NCBI GenBank assembly: GCA_001599915.1 | Contig: BCIG01000020.1 | Coordinates: 248,001-312,000 of the forward strand | Direction of reading: 5' to 3' | DNA: 64,000 nt | DNA from: Symbiotaphrina buchneri | Taxonomy: Eukaryota; Ascomycota; Symbiotaphrinales; Symbiotaphrinaceae | In this document: positions 22,787 through 32,175 of the stretch, one piece after another | Layout: the number at the start of each line of letters is the position of its first letter | How positions within the stretch are numbered: the stretch's first letter is position 1 | Notes under the pieces: model-generated | Seen by the model: only the letters and a program-made list of their open reading frames with translations | Told to the model about the DNA's origin: nothing | The model's database searches: none | Made by a program: the position numbers and the translations under genes

Positions 22787-23334
22787 CTAAAGACCCAATT
22801 CCTTCTTGATGGCCGCCTCCAAGGCCTTGGGGTTGGCACCGACGACCTCGGCAACCTTCTCGCCGTTCTTGAAGATCAGGAAGGTGGGCATGGCGCGGAT
22901 GCTCAGCTTCTCCGCAAGGTCGGGCACCTCGTCGACGTCGATCTTGAAGAACTTGGCTTGTGGGTAGGTGTTGGAGAACCTGGAGGGTGAAGCGGTCAGT
23001 TTTCGGCCTTGCCAGCTTTTGTCCGTGGTTCCACGGGAGGGGGGGTGGGGGACTTACTCGACGACCTTAGGAGCGATGATCTTGCAAGGACCGCACCACG
23101 TGGCGAAGCAGTCAAGGACAACGACGGTATCCTTCTCCTGTAGCACGGTCTCGAAGTCGGCCGCTCTATTGAATTTCCATGTTAGCCAGCGCCCTCACGA
23201 GCAGCAAGGATTTGTAGCGCCCAAGACGAAACCAAGACGGACAAGGCGTCGTTCGTCCCACAAACGTCCGGCTATGGCACAACGACCTGGCGCAAAGACA
23301 GAAATACTTACTTCTCGAGATTGTGGACACCCAT
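22787..23334 (-). CDS. trxA: Thioredoxin
   Basis: Small dithiol-disulfide oxidoreductase. Exons 23334..23312, 23165..23058 and 22979..22787 give 107 residues from MGVHNLEKAADF. Active site WCGPCK, preceded by VVVLDCFAT; cis-Pro loop RAMPTFLIFKNG; end KALEAAIKKELGL. Introns are 146 and 78 nt. Upstream of the ATG the same frame stays open for at least 44 codons (23466 back to 23335) and encodes an Arg/Ser/Ala-rich, acid-free stretch like a mitochondrial presequence (LFAPTLRRSFLSASSPALRR, then KLFHTTPFR), but begins only with GTG. A mitochondrial isoform from a non-AUG start or missed exon is therefore possible; the cytosolic form is secure. Confidence 0.94.
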
Positions 23335-24773
23335 TCTGAAAGGAGTTGTGTGGAAGAGTTTGGAGTGGTGGTAGGGGATGCGAACAGTTGCAGCAGGTCG
23401 TCGCAAAGCGGGGCTGGATGCAGATAGGAATGATCTTCTGAGCGTCGGAGCGAACAGAGAAGCCACGGTGGACAGACGAAGACTCTTATAGCAGTCGAGT
23501 GTTCGAGAGATGGCTGAGTGACGGTGATTCAGATGATGAATTGGTCGGCGATGGGCGGGGCTTTTGCTAGAAGATGATGGATGCTACGAAATGGTGGAGG
23601 TGTGCTTTCTAGATGATGTTTGGTAATATGACAGCACGTACTGTAGCTGAGTAATCAGCGGCACGGCCATCGGTGAACATTCGGAGCGGTTGCAGAGGTT
23701 TGCACAGTCGCCGACCGTACTCGTAACTCTACAGAGTGACAAGGCTGTCTTGACCAAATCAGTCCACTCCGAGTACCAAGTGCTACTGCATTGCTTCGTA
23801 AGCGCTCAAATCTAGCCCTTGTCGTCCCTCTTTCCTTATCAGATGTCCAAGATGTGTACCGTTTTCACTCATCTCAGCAATCTTTCGTACACGGCGCCGC
23901 AAGATTATTCCGTGGCCTGACATAATTTGAAATCCTCTTTTCTTTTCTTTTTTTTTTTTGAGGTGGTCCCGCCGTGTACACCTTAAGATGATAATAATAA
24001 CATTTCCATGACCGCCGTCTGCTCCGAAAGCGGTGACATTCACATGCTGCCCCTGAAACGATGACGTAGTAGTCCAGCGATGGCGGGAGAGCACTCTGCG
24101 GACAACTCGCATCAACCTGTGACCCATTCTCCCTAATCGTTCTGGACCCGCCTATGAAGATACTATTATCAGTGTACTGCATCTGTAAACTGTATCTTGT
24201 TTTTCCATGATCAAGCGGGGCTGCTGTTATTACGGTGTGATTCCCTTATTTCATGTAGGTCTTGAACAGTTGCCGCAAGCGGCTCTTCCGATTGCTGTGA
24301 TGCCCTGATAATATACATCATACAAAGGAAATGTCTGGTGACTGCATGACAATGCCTCCCTCTAGGCAAAATGGATCACACACTAGGTAACGCGCATATG
24401 CACAGGCATCGAGGGTTCTCTAAACACCCGGAAGGTGCAGCCCACTCTGGTCTATCCAACTCCCTCACAGGGACTGAACCCTACCGAGCCCGGGGCCTTG
24501 CGTCGCTATGTTGTGCTTGACAAAGCCTCGTAAAACATGCTGGCCAGAACCATCAATGTACGTCCAGCGAATGATGCCATCGCTCAAAAACGATGCGAGT
24601 CTCCTCGAGCTCGCTTGCTTGTAGAACACAGATGAAATGAAAAGGAAGAGGCGAAGGCATGCCGGTCGTGGACACAATAAAAGGGTCGTTAAGCGAACGT
24701 AAGCAATGAAAGGGGAATCGATTTGACCAACACAGCAAGCCCTGCAATGCCTCGAGGGTCATAGAACATGCAA
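23335..24773. other. Thioredoxin 5' region and long gene-poor spacer
   Basis: About 1.4 kb. Proximal 130 nt encode the possible mitochondrial leader discussed under thioredoxin. A TTATCAGAT (ATCTGATAA on the other strand, a GATA/SreA-type site) occurs at 23836-23844, and a T-run near 23946-23959. No further gene recognised. Confidence 0.4.
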
Positions 24774-27245
24774 TCATTTTGTATCTCCAGAAGTTTTCGA
24801 GCCGACGTCCAGAAGCTTGGCACTTCCCGCGCTGATATGGCGGATATGCCCCTTTCCGAAATCAACGCTGGTAGCTCTATCAACGAATGGAGATTCCGCG
24901 GTGGGGTACTCAAAACCAGGGGTCCCAATCTCTGTTTGAGGACTGGGCGGACCGGAGTCTTCGCCAGCAAGGAATTCATTGAGGAGGCCTTCCCTTGATT
25001 TTGCCCGCGCCCCTTGATGAACAACAGTCGGATGACGTGCTACCACGCCGTAGAGGGTACCATGTTCCGGCGTACGCGCCCCAGCGGGTACACCCTGCTC
25101 ATCATCGCTACCAGCGAGTGCCGTACTGCTGGGCCGCCGGTCCCTGCCAACCATTGTGTGGGATCCACGCCTAGACTCCGGAGGCGGGCTCAATCGGCTG
25201 AAATACTCGTCTTCAGCAAGACCAAGTTCCTCTCCGGAGTCCGAGAAGTCATTGTACTCCTTCTGCAGAGAGCTGGTACTCTCGCGGAGCGGTTGCGTTT
25301 GCTGAGACAACCTTTTGAGCGGCTTTCCTGATAACCATGAACCCTCAGAGTCAACCGATGCCAAAGACCTTGATAGAACCGCACTGGGTGCCACTCCCTC
25401 AGGGGAAGGCGCCCCTGTCGAGCGTGGAAGGCCGGCCTGCTCGTAGAATGGAATGTTCGGACCCTTTCCACTATCGTGAAAGCTCGATATGGACGCCCCT
25501 GACTTGGGAAGATCACTTTGCGAAGCAGTTTCAGGAGATTGGACACGAGAGGCCGGAGGCGAGAGCGGCAGCTCGGGCAAATCTTCCCTGAATCTAGATT
25601 GCGTACGTACTGGCACTCCTGATTTATTTTGAATATACCTTGAGGGGGGTGGAGGCGCTGAACGTCGTGTCAGCGAGTCCCTCGAAGTATTGGTAAACCC
25701 GGTTGGTGCAGGGGAGGCTTGATCAACACAGCCGCGCTTCGCCTTTGTTCCGCTACGTCTGAAGATATTGGTCCAGCTACCACTCTGGAGACGGTGGGTA
25801 CTTGCTTCAGAGCTCCTTCGCTCGCTGCTCGTCCGCTCAGATGTCTCGCGCTTAAATTCTTGAGGCAGCTCAGTCAACTGAGATATGTGAGAATGATCTC
25901 GAGCATGTGCTTGGTACCGCGGAGACGTGGGTGGAAATATGCTGGCTTGCGATAGTCGCACAGCTTTCGCTGTCTCCACAACTGGCTCCTCGTCGCCTTC
26001 CTTTAAAGCGGTTGGCTCCGCTACGGATGCTGGGACGGCCCCAGCGAACGGATCTATGAATGGACTCGCACCCGGCTCCGCTGACGAAACTTCAGCTACA
26101 GGATCTGCCAAGTCTCTGTTCAAGACTCCTGCCGTGTCTGATTCCCTTGGATCTGCTGGTCCACCTGGTTCTGGATTCCCCGGAATCGGTTGTTGATGCT
26201 CCGGTGCCAGCCGGTCTTGCTCGCCCGGTACAGGTACGGCTGACGGGTTCCCCACCGCTGCTTCTTCATCCGCTTTCTGCTTCTCGGCGCTTTCCTCTAG
26301 TTTACGTTGCAGCCGCTCTTGGTCTTGTTTCTCTTTCTGCTGCCTCCGCCGCTTGTCGCGCTCCATTACCTCCCTGATACCACCAGCATCAAGGTCATCT
26401 GCAAGCTCATTGACCCGTTTACTAGGTCTAGGCCTCTCCTCCGACAGCCCGGCTGGACGTTTGTCTCGCCTGGAGTCAGACCTTGATGGTCCTTGACTCA
26501 ACGGTGCGCCCGCACGTTTTCCGTTACTCGACAACCGAATCGTTGGCCGTGGAGACAAGACGTCAAACGCTCGAACCTTGAATTCTAAGCGGTCTGACCC
26601 TGATGATATGGAAGAATGCATTGATTCTGGCAGCGGTAGGGAGACCTCAGATGTCGGGCGTTCGAAATGACGATTAAGTCCGTTGTGCATTTTTCGGCTC
26701 TCCCGCCTCAACGGGCCGTCATCATGCGGGCTGCGGTACTTGTGCGACGGCAAAGAAGAACTCATCGCTTTTATCTCTTCTTCGCGCGATCGATCTTTCC
26801 GTCTCTTCTTACTCGACATGCGCCGCACCAAACCATGGTCATTCGCGGTCCTCTTGCCACGCAGAGTCGGGGCCATGTTATGTTCCGCCGGTAAGCTCAT
26901 ATGTGAAGGCGAATTTCGAAACTGATATGCTGAGACATCACCTCGATATTCAGGCGCAGTCCTCCGCTGAAGCTTTTTCCGTTGATTTGGGATTGGAGGC
27001 AGGGCAGTGATCTCGTCGGCCGGGAGCACGCCGGGTATAGCGCGCGGATATGTATCATGGCGCACCGTTGGAGCCATATCGAAGCCTCCCTGAGCACGCA
27101 TGCCTTTCGGGCTCACCGGCCGGGTGGAAGCACGTATCTTCTGCGGTCTGGGTGTCGGATCAATATTCTCTTTCTTTGCTACCTTTGCTTCGTATTCGCT
27201 GGCGCTATTTCTCCTCGCTCTTCGCCCAAATGGCCACATCGCCAT
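24774..27245 (-). CDS. Large intronless disordered protein of unknown function
   Basis: Uninterrupted frame of 823 codons starting MAMWPFGRRARR. No enzyme or fold signature was recognised. Composition is S/P/R/E-rich and mostly disordered. A charged helix rich in K/E/R/Q (MERDKRRRQQKEKQDQERLQ, about residues 295-345) looks like a coiled coil. Basic clusters (SSKKRRKDRSREEEIK; RRDKRPAGL) suggest nuclear localisation. Short linear motifs include repeated SxxSP-type sites. The MWPFGRR start is reminiscent of fungal proteins annotated only as conserved hypothetical. The long frame with consistent codon use on this strand supports a real gene; its role is unknown. A cytoskeletal or nuclear scaffold would be a guess. 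Confidence 0.8.
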   Translation of the reverse strand: MAMWPFGRRARRNSASEYEAKVAKKENIDPTPRPQKIRASTRPVSPKGMRAQGGFDMAPTVRHDTYPRAIPGVLPADEITALPPIPNQRKKLQRRTAPEYRGDVSAYQFRNSPSHMSLPAEHNMAPTLRGKRTANDHGLVRRMSSKKRRKDRSREEEIKAMSSSLPSHKYRSPHDDGPLRRESRKMHNGLNRHFERPTSEVSLPLPESMHSSISSGSDRLEFKVRAFDVLSPRPTIRLSSNGKRAGAPLSQGPSRSDSRRDKRPAGLSEERPRPSKRVNELADDLDAGGIREVMERDKRRRQQKEKQDQERLQRKLEESAEKQKADEEAAVGNPSAVPVPGEQDRLAPEHQQPIPGNPEPGGPADPRESDTAGVLNRDLADPVAEVSSAEPGASPFIDPFAGAVPASVAEPTALKEGDEEPVVETAKAVRLSQASIFPPTSPRYQAHARDHSHISQLTELPQEFKRETSERTSSERRSSEASTHRLQSGSWTNIFRRSGTKAKRGCVDQASPAPTGFTNTSRDSLTRRSAPPPPSRYIQNKSGVPVRTQSRFREDLPELPLSPPASRVQSPETASQSDLPKSGASISSFHDSGKGPNIPFYEQAGLPRSTGAPSPEGVAPSAVLSRSLASVDSEGSWLSGKPLKRLSQQTQPLRESTSSLQKEYNDFSDSGEELGLAEDEYFSRLSPPPESRRGSHTMVGRDRRPSSTALAGSDDEQGVPAGARTPEHGTLYGVVARHPTVVHQGARAKSREGLLNEFLAGEDSGPPSPQTEIGTPGFEYPTAESPFVDRATSVDFGKGHIRHISAGSAKLLDVGSKTSGDTK

Positions 27246-29456
27246 CTTGCTTCAGTCCGATGAAATTATGTGGGAGGCGCCCTCTCCATCCGGACCGCCT
27301 GCGTTTGTTCTGCTTTACCGATCCTCTTCACAGGCTCAGAACTGGGGCAAGCCAGAATGCCGCTGTCAGCACACGGGTCCCTCCATACGAATGCAGGTAT
27401 CGTGCAATGGTCTCCGGCGACGGCTGATGTTGTCAGGAGCTCTTACAGAGCCTCAGACTAGTGTATCGATGTGTGGGTTAGAATTTGACGCGCGACGTGC
27501 GCAAGGAGAAGGATTGGAGCGTAACCAATTCGCCAGTCCTCCGGAGGAAAATCGAATAGGCGATCTGGAAGAGGTTACCAATAGTTGTCGGACAGTATGT
27601 TCTTGTCCAAAATTCGATACGGCGGTGGTGGCGGGGAGAGATAGAAGTTGGTGCTGCGAGAAAGCAAGCACGGTTGTAGGGAGTCGGGCAGTAGTGAGTG
27701 ACTCCAGGGTTCGGCGGCGCGCGAGGGAACTGAGCTTTACGCTTACCCTAGGTGCCGTAGCAGCAGGGAGTCGACTGTTACTGGGGCGCGCTAGTCAGAC
27801 GATGGACTTTTAAGTGCACCGACCGGCACGCATGGCTGTAAAAAGGTACCTTATCGAAGGTAAGTGTAGGTGTATCTGTACTGAGGACTTGCCGGCGCAA
27901 CGGATCAACGCCACACAACGGTAAGGTATTGCCCTAGAATGGGTAGAAGAGTGAGCGAGTATTGCCTTCTCGAAGGAGGAGTGGGTTTGTGTCCCTTAAT
28001 TGCTGGTTCGCGGGGGATTCTACACCGACGGGACTGCGCGAAGAGAGCCAGATCACTATTACTTTCTACAAGTTGGCATTTCAACAGGTACATTTTCGTA
28101 CCTGGCGAATGACACCGTGGGCAATGAGGGCCCTAGTGCTCGCCATCCCTCATACATACCTCATACTGCGAGTAAGAAGGTCGTACTGTACAAGTGCTGC
28201 TGTAAGGTACGAACAGCCGTAACCTGAGGCCTCCTCTACCCTAACGCCCGTCGGAGCTAGAGGCCATTCCCGCCGCCGCCCCATTCGATTTGGTCGAAGA
28301 CTGGGTCGATCGCACCCGCTTGTGGACCTCCCGGGCGGGCGTCGTTAAAGGCTTCCATGCCCACCAATTGGACCTGCGTCTGTCACACACCCAAACGGAT
28401 TTTCGGTGGCAGGGTTGAGGTAAGGGGTACAGATACACGGCATGTAGCGTATGGAGAGGAGTACAGAGGTGCGAGCATTGCTAAGGTACACGGTGTAGAA
28501 AGCATTCACTAAGGTACGGTAGATGTGTCGCCGTGCTCCTGGAGTCATGTGGTTCTAGTCCTTCGGATGGTACGCAAAGTAAGGCAAGTCAAAGTCAAAG
28601 GGTCCGTTTTAGCGCCAGTTATGACGCCGTCTGAAGTCGATCTGCGCCGCCAGATGCAAATCTGCTTGGAATCCCATGTGGCGGGGCACCGCCGACACAC
28701 ATACCGGTGAAGTCAGGCGACCCTCCGTTACAGAATACAGTTTTGAGTGATGATCCAACTAGGGAACCCCCTGTTACATCTCCACGGGAGTTGGGGCATC
28801 CATGACATTGCCGGATGTATGGGTGCTGACTCCGTAAATGATATGTGAGCTTGCTGGGACAGAGATCGGAAGGAGTGGAAGATTTATTGCATTGTACTCC
28901 GTACGGCCAAAGAGCTTGTGATTTGACCGTTATGCGAATGTCTGAAACGACGACTAAAACTGTCAAAGGCTGCAGATCACGTTTTGAGGCTTCCAGCTCC
29001 GTCCACGGCCCTGTGCATTGTCCTTCCTTCTGGCCCGGTACGATTTAGGGTGTGAACTTCGTACTCTTGTACCGTACGGACTATTCCGTACAGTGGCGAG
29101 CTTCACAGTCTGAAATCTACGCGGACCCGTATATTTTTTGGGTCCGTACACAAGCCAAGCCAAGCCAACAGCGCTCGACACACCCCTCGAGTGGTTGCTC
29201 CAGGTGTGCGGTGGTCTGCTCGGCAACACGTTAATCCGTGACATTGTTTACTTCATGCCAAACTCGAGTTTACCTGGTCCGCGCACCCATCCATTCAGTT
29301 GTCTTCGTTACAATTCACAACCATAGAAGGACCAGAGTATAGGCCAAACATCCATCGCATATCAAGTCAACTTTGCCTTGATTGATATCAGCAGGATTGT
29401 TCCAGGCATTTCTGCGCCGAGATCTTGACCAGGCCTATTGCGGCCTTCTGTCAACA
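27246..29456. other. 2.2-kb intergenic region without recognised gene
   Basis: The longest gene-free stretch. An open frame of 237 codons (27100-27813, plus) largely overlaps the antisense start of the orphan gene and lacks motifs. The region holds AAGGTACCTTA at 27843-27853 and numerous GTAC-containing words (27900-28560, 29040-29160). No RNA gene or transposon remnant could be identified by eye. Confidence 0.4.
27843..27853. repeat. AAGGTACCTTA near-palindrome, copy 1
   Basis: 11-bp word with the inner palindrome AAGGTACCTT. Identical copies occur at 39954 and 43223, all intergenic. Confidence 0.6.
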
Positions 29457-31020
29457 ATGGATTTCAATCCGCGCATGAGCCAGCAGTTCCGCAGCACGAA
29501 CCAAAACAACCGAGGCAAGAAGAAGGAAGAAGATAGCGATGCGTTCATGCGACTGGTCTGTTACACGCGGAGCCTCTTTCCTTGTCCCAGCTAACCCTGT
29601 GTTTCTGTGTAGCCGGACAAGGAGATCGCGGGATGCATCAGTGATATCGGCGTGCCTTTTCAAGCTGCAGACTTACTGAAGCCAAATCCGCAGCAGATAC
29701 AACTAGTATTTGAGTGGTTCGCCGAGCTCTTGACGAACACCACTCGGGACACAGTCGAGCCAGCAATGCGCGCGGCAGCAGAAGATGTGTGCGGGGAATA
29801 TGTTGATATCGTGGGCGACACAAAGAATCTTATGGGATTCTTCGTACGGCTGAGGCGACTCTTGGTGGAGGTACATTCCCTGAATATGCCTGTTAAGTTT
29901 GGTCATTAACGTCGAGCATTATAGTGCGGTATCAACGACTTTTCATTTCAGGACCTTCTGAAACCGACTCACGATCGATTGGTCAAGATTTTCTCCTACA
30001 TCATCAATTTCGTACGTTTCAGAGAGTCACAGACGGCTGTAATCGACGAACACTTCAACAAGGCAGAGACTACGAAGGCCAGGATCGAAACTCTTTTTGT
30101 GGAGAATCAGGACATGGAAACGAGGCTAGAGGAGATGAAACGATCGAGGAAAGCCATGGAGAGCGAGGCAAAAGACAAGATCAGGCGTAATGACGAACTC
30201 AAGGCACGCCTATTAGAGCTACGAAAGGGCCAGGAAGCTATGGCAGAGCGACTAGAACGTGTGCGGGGTGAAAAGGGGAGATTAACAGCTCTACTGGAAG
30301 ATAAGACAGCAGCAACTCTGGGTGTGAAACAGGAATCTTCCAAACTGCGGCCATATGTCCTACAATCACCAGCTGTCCTTCAGGCTTCCCTGACAGAATT
30401 GTCAACCAATCTTGCTACAGATAGAGCACAGATCGAATCTTTGGATCGCAGGACCCGCGCTCTGCAGACGTCGACGGATGCTTTCACTGTAGTCACCAAT
30501 GACGTATTGTCATGCACAAAGCTGTTCGAGGAGATCTCTATCGAGCTGCAGAAGGAAGAAGAGGAGAACTCAAAGGCAGCACGCCATAGAGATGCACTTT
30601 CGGAGCGCGGAAACAACGTCCGCGAGGTCGAACGCACCGAACATCTGCTTCAGCGGCAGCTGGCCAAATGGAATGAGAGAACAGAAAAGCTCCGCCAGGG
30701 TCATAAAGAAAAGGCGCAAGCTGCCAAGGAGCGCATGGAGGAGTTGCGGGCTGTGCACAAGCAGCTAACCGAGGAGCGGGCTGATAAAGGAAGGGATATG
30801 GAAAGACGACGCGTGCGCATTGAACAGACCGAAAAGAAGGTGAGATATTCGAGCATCTGTCTCCATCGTATTTTCAGTGGATTTACTGACGCATGTATAC
30901 CACTAGATGGCGGATCTCAAAGAGAACATTGAGAATGAGATACATAGTGCGCATGATGAATTTCTCAAGATGGATTCGCATATCAAGCTGTATATCACCG
31001 AGATGGAGCAATGCATATGA
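29457..31020 (+). CDS. nuf2: Kinetochore protein Nuf2
   Basis: Ndc80-complex subunit that links kinetochores to spindle microtubules. Exons 29457..29555, 29613..29870, 29925..30839 and 30907..31020 give 461 residues. The N-terminal calponin-homology domain is recognisable ([69 protein letters not shown]), followed by a long K/E/R/L-rich coiled coil that fills the rest. The splice joins L|PDKE, VE|CGIND and EKK|MADL are all in phase 0. The last exon is a short coiled-coil end (EHDEF-like region then YITEMEQCI). Start: ATG followed by [11 protein letters not shown]. Confidence 0.95.
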
Positions 31021-31156
31021 GGACTGGCGCTCTTTTCTGGGAGTTTCGGCGTTGGATGTCGGAGTCGCGATCGGAGCCAATCACTTTCAGCAGGCTTGAT
31101 ACCGGTTTATGGGGTGCGATCGAGTGGAAAGGATGCAGGCTGTTCATTCTTTGATT

Positions 31157-31822
31157 TTATCCCGGCTTACACCACGTCTCTATGACTTTTCGGACTTTCA
31201 CCCTTCGGCCGTTCCACGCCCGCATTTCAGATCTTTGCCCCTCCAGGATACCATTGAGCATTGGAACCGTCTCTTCGAGCCTCTCCTCTGCCAACTCCAG
31301 CTGGCGTTCTGCCCGATCCGGAATGTCTGTCTCAATCAATGCGAGCGCCATTTGGTTTCGTCTGGCGGCTGAAGCGCAAATAGATAGGGTTCTGTTTAGG
31401 CCTTCGACGGCAAGTTCAATCGTCTCTTTGTGTAAGTAGATAGCATTACAAACAGCTAAAATTGCTGGTGTTTGCTCCGGTCTGGATTGCTTCGTGCTCA
31501 GATGGCCCTGGAACACTGCTAAAAAGGCGCCGAGGTGATGTAACTTTGGACAGAATACAATGTTGACATTGCGACACTCGGACAAGAACCCAATGGTAGG
31601 TGACAATAACTGCGTTTCCTCATGGCGCTCATCAGCTGTTGTCGATCCATAGAAGGGGCCGGCATCTAGAAGCTCCCGCAGGAAGGCCTCTCTTGAGCAG
31701 CAGACGACCACTGTGGAACCAGGGCTTCCCTGATGTAGGACGTGATGTATCATTTCCAGCTGGGAACCGAAACAACTGTAGACTGACGTAGGCAGGCGGG
31801 GGACAGTTGTTGCTGCTGGCAT
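31157..31822 (-). CDS. Uncharacterised protein, convergent with nuf2
   Basis: Intronless frame; the first true ATG gives 221 residues (MPAATTVPRLPTSVYS..); further upstream the frame begins only with TTG. No family was recognised with confidence. Visible: hydrophobic strands (STVVVCCSREAFL, VNIVFCPKLHHLGAFLAVF, TPAILAVCNAIYLH) separated by helices, a Walker-B-like hydrophobic strand without a Walker A, and a charged C-terminal helix (ERQLELAEERLEETV). The strand/helix order could suit a degenerate RecA-like fold as in Elp6 or Shu-complex proteins, but this is speculation. It lies tail to tail with nuf2 with a 136-nt spacer. Confidence 0.65.
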   Translation of the reverse strand: MPAATTVPRLPTSVYSCFGSQLEMIHHVLHQGSPGSTVVVCCSREAFLRELLDAGPFYGSTTADERHEETQLLSPTIGFLSECRNVNIVFCPKLHHLGAFLAVFQGHLSTKQSRPEQTPAILAVCNAIYLHKETIELAVEGLNRTLSICASAARRNQMALALIETDIPDRAERQLELAEERLEETVPMLNGILEGQRSEMRAWNGRRVKVRKVIETWCKPG

Positions 31823-32175
31823 GCTGGGGCAGGGTACGGACAAGGCTCGTCAAGTAATCATGAAATCAGCTGATGGTCACGCATCTCTGCAACGATTTGT
31901 TCGGACATTCGTCTTTCACATTCGCATATGTGCCGTGATGGTCTATTGCGATGGTTCTATAAACAAGTAATATATTGCAAGGTGAACCAGGTCAAGATAC
32001 CTTAGGCCCATACCAAACTACGTCCTAAAAAGCTTGGACCACATCCCAAAGTCCCTCGGGTCGACCATATAAACGAGCGTCCCAATCTAACATCCCGCGA
32101 ATACATCGTACTCAGTGTCGCACTCGGTGTCGCGCACAGCGAACCAGGAGGCGCTGCTGGCGGGGGAAAAGCACA
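31823..32175. other. Intergenic: divergent promoters of orphan and apl6
   Basis: 353 nt between two divergent starts; presumably a bidirectional promoter. No other feature recognised. Confidence 0.45.

Noticed and set aside
23836-23844. SreA/GATA site ATCTGATAA upstream of thioredoxin
   Set aside because: A single 9-mer with one ambiguous base is expected about once per window by chance; no second site nearby.
27100-27813. 237-codon open frame, plus strand
   Set aside because: Opposite strand to the orphan's start and promoter, no motif, Cys/Arg/Ser-rich composition typical of a shadow frame.
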